Shown one piece after another: positions 28,514 through 37,313 of a stretch of DNA of 64,000 nucleotides. A program made the translations under genes and the position numbers. The stretch spans positions 1,736,001-1,800,000 of the forward strand of contig NZ_JADDXR010000002.1 in assembly GCF_015330125.1 (NCBI RefSeq), read 5' to 3'. The notes under the pieces are model-generated. The model made no database searches. It was not told the origin of the DNA and worked only from the letters and a program-made list of their open reading frames with translations. The stretch comes from Zobellia nedashkovskayae (GTDB taxonomy: Bacteria; Bacteroidota; Bacteroidia; Flavobacteriales; Flavobacteriaceae). Positions within the stretch are counted from its first letter, which is position 1. The number at the start of each line of letters is the position of its first letter.

Positions 28514-29218
28514 CTAAACAAGCCTATTTGTAAAAGATATGGTTACATTTTTGAGTTCATTAAATTCAAAACCTGAGATCTTTAGCTCCTCTAATTTATT
28601 TTTTAATAATTCAGATATCAGGTAGCCTAATTGCGAGAAATAAAAAATGTCACTCTGATTTTCAAAAACAAGATTCATCTTTATTTTTAAATTTGATTTT
28701 AAGATTTTTTTCAATTCTTTATTGCTTGATACTTTTACATCCAACCTTTTATTATCCATAAAGAAAGAGGATTGTTCAGAGTTAAATTCATTCCATTCAT
28801 TTTGAGCTAAATGAAAAATAAAATACTCTAACTTTTCTCCTTTGTACATCAATTTACTTTTGTAAAATCTAAAAGGCTTAGCAATACTATACTCTTCTAA
28901 AGTTTCTTTAAGTTTTCTTGAAACTAAAAAGCCTCTTGCAGAAGGTATGTTTTGACCTATATATCCGTATGCATCTAGCAAAATCCAATCATACTCTTTT
29001 TTGTAAGACAAATTATATAAATAGAAATAATCGAAAATTGGAGCATCATCAACATAATTTTCAAAAAATATCTTTCCAAATTCACCTCCCTTAGATAAAA
29101 AGCCGTTACTATTAGAAACCCTATCTCCATTGGCCCTAGGATAAACTTTTGGCCCTTCAGATAGTTCATCTTTTATGTTTTCATCATAAGAGCGAAGTTT
29201 TAATTGATAATATTTCAT
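28514..29218 (-). CDS. Probable immunity protein for the AHH toxin
   Basis: A 234-aa cytoplasmic-type protein with no signal peptide or membrane segment, starting MKYYQLKLRSYDENIKDEL. Its ATG follows the toxin stop with one base between them, the standard place of an immunity gene. The layout (MKYYxL start, a variable middle, RGFLVSRKLKETLEEYSIA near residue 100, a C-terminal helical part) is reminiscent of the Imm11/Imm43-like families of polymorphic-toxin immunity proteins, but I cannot choose between them by eye. The gene is markedly AT-rich compared with the N-terminal part of the toxin gene, as is usual for exchanged toxin-immunity cassettes. The function call rests mainly on position. 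Confidence 0.62.
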   Translation of the reverse strand: MKYYQLKLRSYDENIKDELSEGPKVYPRANGDRVSNSNGFLSKGGEFGKIFFENYVDDAPIFDYFYLYNLSYKKEYDWILLDAYGYIGQNIPSARGFLVSRKLKETLEEYSIAKPFRFYKSKLMYKGEKLEYFIFHLAQNEWNEFNSEQSSFFMDNKRLDVKVSSNKELKKILKSNLKIKMNLVFENQSDIFYFSQLGYLISELLKNKLEELKISGFEFNELKNVTISFTNRLV

Positions 29219-29219
29219 T

Positions 29220-32200
29220 TTATGGAATAATTAATGAGTTAACTACTTTATCTCCTTCAACTACTTGAGAATTTAATTCTACTTTTAAATCATTTACAAA
29301 ATCAATAAAATCATCAAATGCATCTGACATATTTCCATTACTCTCATTAAATATTTCATCAATTTTATTAGTAATACCTTCATCATATGCAGGATGATTA
29401 GCGTGGTCTCCAACAACCTCTCCTAAACTGTTTTTTCTTCGTTTCTGAAGCATAATTCCATTTTCTAAATCCCCAAAATCCCAAGTTTTATTATTTTTTC
29501 TTGCCCAATCAAGAATACTCTGCAAGTTAGCATTGTCTCTAAGCACATTTTTTGGAATTATATGATGAGCTTCAAATAAATTCGATTGAAAGACATTTTT
29601 ATGCCAATTATCAAAATCATCCAAATGAAGGGTGTATTCACTTAAATAATTTGAAGGATTTTGTTGTATTCGGTTGAAATATTTTTGGGCTACAGCTTTA
29701 CTTTCAGCAACATCAAGAATAGCATTTCTGATATTCTTATTCATCAAGTTATTTACATAACTTACTAAATCTGCCCCTTCATCAGTTACATCATCAATTC
29801 CTCTTAAGGCCGCCTGATATTCGTCTTGTAATCCGTTTCGTTGAATAATATCTTCAAGTTGAGTGATTATTTCATCGATTTCATCTTGGTTAAGGTCGGA
29901 ATTATTCTTTTTTAGTTGAGTTGCTCTGATAAATTCTCTCAATTCTTCAGCAGAATACCTGCTAACTTTTGCTGAAGATTGTGCAAGACCTTTTGTTAAG
30001 TCTAACCCGCCTTTGGCAGCTAAAGCGTAGGATACATATTTCCATTCTTCCCATTTTTCTTTGCACTTTTCCTTATCATCTTCTGTTTCTAGATTACCAC
30101 AGCCGTAAGGACCACTTTCGGTAAAACTTAAAGTTATGTCTGTAACGGTATAAGCAAAATCGAAAAGTTTGAAAGAATTTTTTAATGCTATGGCAACCCT
30201 TGTGCCATCTTTTGCGGCCCTTATTGCAGTTATAGCACCAGCACCTTCTCCTAATGTTCCTATTGTTATAGCTACGTTAAAAGTGTTCCAGCCAAAATTT
30301 TTCCATCTTTGGGCTGTTTCATTTTCACCTAAATATTCTAGGAAAATTGCTGGTATAGGTGTCATTGCTCCACAAATTTCGGAAGCTCTAGGGTCTTCTG
30401 CACAGCCTGAAGCCAATGGCGAAACATCATTTAGAATGGTGAGACCAATCATATGAAAAGGATCAACATTATCTAATAAAGTTTCATATTCTTTGTTACT
30501 ACCACAGCCTCTTGTGCCGGAACAACATGATATACACTTTTTAACAGATACTTTAAAAGTGTTCTCATGATAAACAACATCGTAATCATTACGATTTTGC
30601 ACATATGAAACAAGTACATAATCTTTTTGTTCAACATCCCAAATTAACGGAGTTTCTATTTTTAGATTACTATCCGTTGCCATTACTGTTGAAAGACGCA
30701 AGATTTCTTTAAAAAAATCTGAATATGCATCGCCAGTAAAGTAGTCGCTAAGCCTATTTTTGAAATGGTATAATAGAGGCTTTTCGTTAACCTTATATTC
30801 AGCAGATTCTAATGCGGTAATAAAAGCTGTAGCTTCTTCGTCTTTTATTGCTGCGGTAAGTTTTGCAATTACTTCATGATGGTTTGGGAAAAAGAGTTTT
30901 TGTAGTTCTCCGTCGAACATAATCTTGAACATTTCAAGTTTTTTGTCTAAACTTAAAAGCTCTAACACTTCTACCTCTAAACGAAATGCCACTTCAAAAA
31001 GTTCATCTCTTTGTTCTATTGTTAAAAGACCTTGAACATCGTTTGAAACCCATTGATTTAAACTATTTAACGCTTTATAATAATTCTCCCAACTAAATGA
31101 TTTTTGAACATTTTGCGTGATACTCTTTGCCGAATTTTCCCAAGCTTTGAACTGCTCTTTTTGGGCTTTAATTAATTCATCAGAACCTTGCTCACAAATT
31201 AATTCAGCAACCTTTCTTAAGTAATCTTCTTCAGAACCTTCTACAGTGGGAAGGTCTTTATATGAATCAAAGTATTTTTTTCCTTCTTCACACAAATCAG
31301 TTTCACAATTGGTTGTAATATTAACAGGGAGTAAATTTGAATTGGTACTGGAAAAATTGATACTATTTTTGTTGCTGTTTACATAGGCATAATCTGTCAA
31401 ATACGTATTTGCACAATCATTCGGTACAGATTCAAATAAATAGACACTTGCATTATCCTGTATGTTCGGAATCAATTTAAGGGTATACGGATTATCATTA
31501 CCTTCTGTATAGTAACCATCAAAACTGCCATCTGCCTTAAATCTCGCGTCATAGGCAACATTATTGTTCAATCTAAATCCGGGGACCGTTCCTTTAACCC
31601 TATCAGATTCTTCTTTTGACCTGATTATACTTGAATTCTCAATTGAAAATGGAGTCCAATCTGGTGTGAACCAAGTTCTGCCCGCAATCTCCCCATCCTC
31701 CTCATCTTGGAAAATATAAAACTTAAGATCAGGGTTATGAATTTGGGCCCAATGCGTATGCGGTAATTGGTCTCCGCTACCGTAGTCCATTAACCACTCC
31801 GTAGCATCTTCATTAATGCTATACTCAGTAAACGGGTGCTGTAAGGCAAAAATACCATGGCCTATTTCGTGAGCTAGAGTTTTGCTTTTATCACCGTCTT
31901 TATCTTCCTCTTTAGGATTGCCTCCAAAGACAAAACCCATTTGGCGCTGTAACGGCATAAACCCACCAATAGAGCTCGAAGGTTCAATATCATTGAAGAC
32001 TAAGATATAATAGGTGTCACTTTTATACCCAGACAATTGCTTAACCCTGTTTACGAGCATTTTTTGCTCTTCATTGTAAGCGGCGGCCCAGGCACTCTCT
32101 CCAAAATCTAGCTGTTCGTTCGCACCAAGTTCACTTTTATTAACAGAAAGGTTGAGGTTATCTCCAAACTGGATATTGGCAACCGCTTTTTCAAAAATGT

Positions 32201-34568
32201 TGGAGACATTGGTTTCTATACTACCCAAAGAGGCTCCGTTAACGGAGACCAAGGCTACTTTTACCGTTCTTTCTGTTAGATGCCATAAAGTAAAGGCTCC
32301 TGCTGTAAGCTGTTTGATGTTGTTCTCTTTGTCAGGTACTACGGCATATATCACTTCATTTTCAAAAGTGTATCTACCCGTTAACGTTAATGTGGCCTTA
32401 GTACCATTTAGGATATGGGGTATAACCTCCCCTTGCTTATTCTTAAAGATAACATCAGAAGCAGCGTAGGTGCTGTTTTGAATATCAATATCAGCTTTTA
32501 TTTGTGTGGTGGCACCATTTTTTACTGCGTGATGGGTGAGGGGGTAGTCATCGCCATCGGCATCTTTTATTATGGTATATTCTTGTTTGAGCTGGCCAAT
32601 GCTGCCTGAAGGCATACTATCCATTCCGTAAGTTCCTTCTTCATCAAAGGTTACTAGAATACCTTGTGCCGTTAAAGATTCTATTTGGCCATCATTGGAA
32701 ACCCCTTGTACATTGCCCGAGGTTACGGCTCCTCCAGAATCCATAACACCGCCTTCGGTTATCTCTCCATCGGCATCTACGTAATACGTTTTCCCTTCAC
32801 TGTCGGTAATCACCATATCATCACCTAAAGGTTCTGATTTGGTTGCCCCGGTATAAGGGTTGGTAATGACAATTTTCCCGTCTTCTATAGTTATATCATC
32901 CTTGCTAATAGCCCAATCAACCTCTATTTCATCAAGGTCGTTATCTCCTTCAAAAAACTCCCCAGTTGCATCAACTACATCCGTAACGGTATTAATGGCT
33001 TCATCAATATCTAGAATGTTCTTAAGGCTAGGGTCGTACATAGTAGTTACCGTTCCTTCTGCTAACTTCTTGTCCGTATTAATGAGTATATTGGTAAACT
33101 CTACACCAACTCTAATACTGTTTAAATAAGGGATGGTTACATAGCCTTTTCCCGTAAACCTACCGTTGCTTCCACTTACGTCTAAAACGTTAATAGGAAA
33201 ATCTCCTGCTGTAAATTGCTCACCAGAGTTAATACTTGGTAAAGGTTCTTTGTTGGATACGTCAAATTCTGGGGTAATACCACATTCATATACGCTGGCT
33301 TCGTCATCAGCAATAAAGGTGGTAAACTGTTTGGTTATGCTCCAATCACTACCAGTAACGGCGCATTGTTTTTGTACTTGATATTCATAAACAGTACCTG
33401 CTTTCAAATCCCACAACGTGGTTTGGTTTGAAGTAGTTTTGTTCATGAACCACTCATTCCCCCCTTCGGCTGCGCTCAGTGGGTCATTTTTCTGTCTGTA
33501 TCTTAAGGTATATTCTGGGATATCCGTAGAAAAGTCGTCCCAGAAAATATTGGCATTGGTGCTGCCTTTAACCTCATGGCTTATTCCAATAGGTAAATCA
33601 CAACTAGTAGCGTAACTGAACGAATAGATTTCACTATACCCTTGGTTTTCGAACAGACCAATTTCTTCAATACCTTGTTTGGCTTTTGCTTGAATACGCC
33701 ACGCATAATTTTTTCCCGAAAGAAAAAGCGGATCTGCCGGTCCGTAAACATAGGTGGTTGCTGAGGTGGTGGTTGAAAAAACGGGTGGGGAACTTAAAAA
33801 GGCCTGTTGTGGGTCTACTTGGGTATCCCATATCTCAACAATACTGAGTTCGTACTCCACATTACTGACGTTTATGTGTCTTGGAGTCCATTGAAATACA
33901 ATATTCTGTGGATTTGTTTCCGCTATATTGTCTTTATTTCTTGGTGAAACCAAAAACGGAGGATCGTTGTGAAAAACTACACTGGTAGCACAACTTCTTT
34001 GTGAAAGGCGATTGCCGGTAAGGACATCAAAAACTTCAAAACAGAAAGTATAGGCGCCTTCAGGAATTGCCTTGCCATATACGTTGGGCGAAATACCTGT
34101 AATATTTTCTAGCCTGAAATAGGGTGCCAATTGCACGTTGGTAAGCACTAATGGTGTTCCTCCTTCCAAAAAGAGCTGCTCTGCACCTACAACGAAATCA
34201 TTACTCTGAAAGTTAATACCCCCACCTGAAAAATACGTACGGAGTCTAATCTCACGGTTGGCAACCTCAAAATCATTCAAAATAATTTGCACTCGCAACG
34301 GACTGCTTATGGTACTAGCATCTGCATAATCTGAAAAATAGATGGGCGAAGGAGGCGTCGCCTGCGGAATTACCTGAACAGGAAAAGATTGGGCGCTAGC
34401 AGAGAAAAAATTTAGTAGTAGTACTAATAAAAGAAGTGGACGAATTAAAAGAGTAGGTAGTGTAAAGTTTGCAGTTTGCAATTGCCCACAGTCGCTTACC
34501 AGCTCTTTTGTAAAATGCTGCAATCGTAACATGCTATTCTTCATATGTTTTACCGCTCTATTTAACAT
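29220..34568 (-). CDS. Giant polymorphic toxin: TANFOR-like/FnIII N-terminus, zincin motif, AHH-family HNH nuclease tip
   Basis: A 1782-aa protein. The hydrophobic signal core is at residues about 42-60, after an unusual 41-residue extension; internal Met9 and Met13 are alternative starts. Residues about 61-210 (FPVQVIPQATPPSPIYFSDY) resemble the TANFOR domain, and 210-420 hold FnIII-like modules. A zincin motif HEIGHGIFALQH (His900, Glu901, His904, His911) is followed by a Met-turn-like LMDYGSG (Met927). A helical stretch runs from about 1100 to 1300, a Cys-rich patch lies at 1345-1355, and a hydrophobic pre-toxin segment at 1430-1480. The last 130 residues are an AHH nuclease: EAHHIIP (His1668, His1669), ENGIMLQ (Asn1703) and GDHANHPAYDE (His1722, His1725). 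It has no T9SS signal and no RHS/YD repeats. A probable immunity gene follows after one base. A contact-toxin role is inferred. Confidence 0.85.
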   Translation of the reverse strand: MLNRAVKHMKNSMLRLQHFTKELVSDCGQLQTANFTLPTLLIRPLLLLVLLLNFFSASAQSFPVQVIPQATPPSPIYFSDYADASTISSPLRVQIILNDFEVANREIRLRTYFSGGGINFQSNDFVVGAEQLFLEGGTPLVLTNVQLAPYFRLENITGISPNVYGKAIPEGAYTFCFEVFDVLTGNRLSQRSCATSVVFHNDPPFLVSPRNKDNIAETNPQNIVFQWTPRHINVSNVEYELSIVEIWDTQVDPQQAFLSSPPVFSTTTSATTYVYGPADPLFLSGKNYAWRIQAKAKQGIEEIGLFENQGYSEIYSFSYATSCDLPIGISHEVKGSTNANIFWDDFSTDIPEYTLRYRQKNDPLSAAEGGNEWFMNKTTSNQTTLWDLKAGTVYEYQVQKQCAVTGSDWSITKQFTTFIADDEASVYECGITPEFDVSNKEPLPSINSGEQFTAGDFPINVLDVSGSNGRFTGKGYVTIPYLNSIRVGVEFTNILINTDKKLAEGTVTTMYDPSLKNILDIDEAINTVTDVVDATGEFFEGDNDLDEIEVDWAISKDDITIEDGKIVITNPYTGATKSEPLGDDMVITDSEGKTYYVDADGEITEGGVMDSGGAVTSGNVQGVSNDGQIESLTAQGILVTFDEEGTYGMDSMPSGSIGQLKQEYTIIKDADGDDYPLTHHAVKNGATTQIKADIDIQNSTYAASDVIFKNKQGEVIPHILNGTKATLTLTGRYTFENEVIYAVVPDKENNIKQLTAGAFTLWHLTERTVKVALVSVNGASLGSIETNVSNIFEKAVANIQFGDNLNLSVNKSELGANEQLDFGESAWAAAYNEEQKMLVNRVKQLSGYKSDTYYILVFNDIEPSSSIGGFMPLQRQMGFVFGGNPKEEDKDGDKSKTLAHEIGHGIFALQHPFTEYSINEDATEWLMDYGSGDQLPHTHWAQIHNPDLKFYIFQDEEDGEIAGRTWFTPDWTPFSIENSSIIRSKEESDRVKGTVPGFRLNNNVAYDARFKADGSFDGYYTEGNDNPYTLKLIPNIQDNASVYLFESVPNDCANTYLTDYAYVNSNKNSINFSSTNSNLLPVNITTNCETDLCEEGKKYFDSYKDLPTVEGSEEDYLRKVAELICEQGSDELIKAQKEQFKAWENSAKSITQNVQKSFSWENYYKALNSLNQWVSNDVQGLLTIEQRDELFEVAFRLEVEVLELLSLDKKLEMFKIMFDGELQKLFFPNHHEVIAKLTAAIKDEEATAFITALESAEYKVNEKPLLYHFKNRLSDYFTGDAYSDFFKEILRLSTVMATDSNLKIETPLIWDVEQKDYVLVSYVQNRNDYDVVYHENTFKVSVKKCISCCSGTRGCGSNKEYETLLDNVDPFHMIGLTILNDVSPLASGCAEDPRASEICGAMTPIPAIFLEYLGENETAQRWKNFGWNTFNVAITIGTLGEGAGAITAIRAAKDGTRVAIALKNSFKLFDFAYTVTDITLSFTESGPYGCGNLETEDDKEKCKEKWEEWKYVSYALAAKGGLDLTKGLAQSSAKVSRYSAEELREFIRATQLKKNNSDLNQDEIDEIITQLEDIIQRNGLQDEYQAALRGIDDVTDEGADLVSYVNNLMNKNIRNAILDVAESKAVAQKYFNRIQQNPSNYLSEYTLHLDDFDNWHKNVFQSNLFEAHHIIPKNVLRDNANLQSILDWARKNNKTWDFGDLENGIMLQKRRKNSLGEVVGDHANHPAYDEGITNKIDEIFNESNGNMSDAFDDFIDFVNDLKVELNSQVVEGDKVVNSLIIP

Positions 34569-34592
34569 TCACTGCGCATTTTTTTAATTTTC

Positions 34593-34639
34593 ACTAACTA
34601 CTAACTACTAACTACTAACTACTAACTACTAACTACTAA
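34593..34639 (-). repeat. Heptanucleotide tandem repeat in front of the toxin gene (ACTAACT x6.7)
   Basis: Six perfect copies of ACTAACT and a partial seventh fill the gap between the barrel gene and the toxin ATG (34568). On the coding strand the array reads TAGTTAG; the stop codon of the barrel gene lies within its first copy, and the array ends 24 bases before the toxin start. Such arrays can slip during replication and change spacing before a start codon. Confidence 0.95.
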
Positions 34640-37098
34640 TTCTTATTGATATATTTCAGCTCAAATAAGTCTGGATTCACCAAATTCAACGACTTCTTAT
34701 AATAGAAATCTATGATTTCATTTTCAAGATAGTATTCTAGTTTCTGTACATTACCTTCCGATTTCTCGTAAATCTCAAAGCCTTTCAGAGCGTTGGCTTC
34801 TTTAAATTCTTTTAAAAATCCACTTGGGTTAATGATGTCTTCTTTAGTGGTGTATTCAGAAAATTGCGTTTCCATCCATCTGTGGCCTACCAATTTTTCT
34901 AAACGAGTTCCCCGTTCTTTTAGCAATGCCTGATATTTTGGAGCTATAGCTTTATCCCTGACAGAGTAATCTTCAACTGCTTTTCCGTTTAACGGGTGTT
35001 TGTCGGCTTCCAGTTTTTTGACTACAAATAACTTTTCTAGAGCCATGTCAATTTTAGTCATATCGTCTTTGATGGACATTATGATATTGTAAAGGGCATC
35101 ATCATAAACAGCTTGAAAATCACCGTAAGCATAAAGTTCCTTTAAAAAAACAAGGGCACTTTCTTTATACTTTTCTTCGCGTTTTTGCTCTTTGACTATG
35201 GCTAAAAGTATTTTTAGTTCGTCTTTTTTGAATTGCGGGATATCTGCAAATTGTGAGCTTTCGGACACATTGGTCAATTGCTCATTTAGTTCAGGAATAG
35301 TTCCGCTGTAGGAAACATTTCGGTATCTGAAACTAAGTGAGTTCTCCTTACTACGAGGCTCACGTTCGTTAAGAATTCGTTGGTTTCGGTCTAAATTAAG
35401 CTTGAAATTGTCAAAGGCGTAGCTGTAGCCAAAAGTTATAGTAAGGTCACGGCTATTGTTCAAATCTGTATTTCTAAAAAGCATCAGGAAATTTAGGTTG
35501 AGGTTATGCTTTTTATATAATGTATATGTGCTGCCCAATCTAAAATTATAAACGTTATTTTGTCGATTTCCATTGGTGAAGGCCGTGTTGTAAGAACTAG
35601 AGAAATTAGTACGAAGCTGCTTGTCAAAAAATTGCTTTCCTATTGACAACGTCGGTCCTAGAGTCATATTGTCATCTTCTGCCACTGTGTTATAAGAAAC
35701 ATTTCCGGCAAGCGAAATATTTAATGTTTGTTTTGGATAACCAAGGGTATAGCCAGCCATTCCATTGTAAAAGGAATTTTGACCACCTTCTATAGTTTCA
35801 CCTTCTTGTTGATTGATACTGTTTTGGTAGACCAAATTTAAGTTGGTACTGTGTTGCTTTGTGTCTGTTTTCTTTAGCACATAGTTGACTCCTAAATTGG
35901 CGTTTTGAGAAATCTGACGGTAGTTAAGCGTATCTACATTGTCATAAACACCTACTTGGTTAATGTAGTCAAATTGATCTCGGATATTGGTATAAGATTG
36001 AAAGTTGGAATACGATGCATTGAAACCCAAACGTTCGGAAGCCGTGTAATTAGCATTGACCGAACTAACAATACGTTGTTGGTTTGATGATTTTGCCTTG
36101 TCCAAATTATCGCGTTGTAAACCGGCATTTACGCTAAGATTCAGTTTATTTTCAAAAATGGACTGACTGGCGTTTACTGTAATGTTTTCTAGGTCGTTAT
36201 TGAAATAGTAGGCACCCAAAGTCTTGTAATCAGGGTCTATTCTTTCGTATCCCACACCTAAGGTTCCATTACCGGCTGGGTAATCAAAAGAAGCATTTAG
36301 GGCATTGTAATACTGAGTACTTATATTTTCTTTTAGGATGAAGGATAACAAGCCAGCAGACGCAACGTCTTCGGTCAAACGTGTGTCTTCGGTAACCCCT
36401 GAAATAGCATATTCTACATGAATAGTAGCCTTCTCAAATAGTCGAAATTCCGATTCAAATGAGAGCACAGCGTTGTCTTTTGGCGAAAGCCCAAGTTCTA
36501 AAGGATACGGAGTCTCCAAAGAATTTGTCTCGTCATTGGCCTTAAATAGAATAACACCCAGTTTCATGAAGTCAAAATCATAAGCGGTCTTAACACCGTA
36601 CCCCATACGTTTATATGCGGTAAGGGCTTCAGGGTGTTCTTCATTATATTCTGTGGCCTTTAAAAACCTACCATACATTCCGCTGATTTGAAATTTTCCT
36701 TCGGGATTTAAATCAAAACCGGCTCCGCTAAATTGGTGTCCCGCTAAGGTATAAGGTGAAAAGGTCATACTAACATCCCCTAAATGCGCCGTGGCCCATT
36801 TATAAGAAGGGTGAAGACTAAGTCTATTAAAGTTGAACGGATTCGGAAAGTCGAATTCTTGATTGGAGTAGGTGAATGATAACGGAATATTATAAACCCC
36901 TGCAATATTAAAGTTTAAGTTACCTGTTAGGTAGTAGGTGAGTGCCTGGCGGTTGGCGGTACCATCATAATACACCGCATTGGCAGCTACACCGCCATTA
37001 TAGCGTAGCCATTTTTCCTTGCCCAGTTGGTCAAAGTTGATACTTTGGGAAAAACCAAGGGTACAACACATAAGTAAGGGAACTATTAGTCGATACAA
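34636..37098 (-). CDS. Predicted outer-membrane beta-barrel protein with a C-terminal helical domain
   Basis: An 820-aa exported protein from a TTG start (MYRLIVPLLMCCTLGFSQ signal). Residues about 20-585 consist of regular alternating amphipathic strands separated by short turns (LTYYLTGNLNFNIAG, FNASYSNFQSYTNI, LNISLAGNVSYNT), typical of a large barrel; there is no TonB box or plug and no POTRA domain. The remaining 230 residues are mainly charged helices (DELKILLAIVKEQKREEKYK), expected in the periplasm. I do not know a named family. It is the first gene of the minus-strand block, 67 bp before the toxin start, so it is a candidate outer-membrane translocator or receptor for the toxin. That role is inferred from position and topology. 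Confidence 0.75.
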   Translation of the reverse strand: MYRLIVPLLMCCTLGFSQSINFDQLGKEKWLRYNGGVAANAVYYDGTANRQALTYYLTGNLNFNIAGVYNIPLSFTYSNQEFDFPNPFNFNRLSLHPSYKWATAHLGDVSMTFSPYTLAGHQFSGAGFDLNPEGKFQISGMYGRFLKATEYNEEHPEALTAYKRMGYGVKTAYDFDFMKLGVILFKANDETNSLETPYPLELGLSPKDNAVLSFESEFRLFEKATIHVEYAISGVTEDTRLTEDVASAGLLSFILKENISTQYYNALNASFDYPAGNGTLGVGYERIDPDYKTLGAYYFNNDLENITVNASQSIFENKLNLSVNAGLQRDNLDKAKSSNQQRIVSSVNANYTASERLGFNASYSNFQSYTNIRDQFDYINQVGVYDNVDTLNYRQISQNANLGVNYVLKKTDTKQHSTNLNLVYQNSINQQEGETIEGGQNSFYNGMAGYTLGYPKQTLNISLAGNVSYNTVAEDDNMTLGPTLSIGKQFFDKQLRTNFSSSYNTAFTNGNRQNNVYNFRLGSTYTLYKKHNLNLNFLMLFRNTDLNNSRDLTITFGYSYAFDNFKLNLDRNQRILNEREPRSKENSLSFRYRNVSYSGTIPELNEQLTNVSESSQFADIPQFKKDELKILLAIVKEQKREEKYKESALVFLKELYAYGDFQAVYDDALYNIIMSIKDDMTKIDMALEKLFVVKKLEADKHPLNGKAVEDYSVRDKAIAPKYQALLKERGTRLEKLVGHRWMETQFSEYTTKEDIINPSGFLKEFKEANALKGFEIYEKSEGNVQKLEYYLENEIIDFYYKKSLNLVNPDLFELKYINKN

Positions 37099-37313
37099 AG
37101 ATTCTTGTTCTAAAACGTTAAATGTAAGTTAAACAAGGAAAATTACTACAATATTTTCGATGAAGCGCAACTGCTACGAGAGGATTTCACAAAACATCAT
37201 GTGTTTTATAAAGAGTAAAATAAAGCTAATACACTATGGGTGTTGACTTCGATAAGGCTTCGATTTGGTAATGTGAAAATTTAAAGATTTTTAACATTAG
37301 CTTGAAAAAATCA

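Noticed and set aside
29220..34568. RHS/YD-repeat or type VI effector reading of the giant toxin
   Set aside because: No YD repeats, no PAAR or VgrG part is present, and a signal-like N-terminus points to Sec export instead.
34593..34639. Heptamer array as a CRISPR-like array
   Set aside because: Units are contiguous with no spacers and no cas genes are near.
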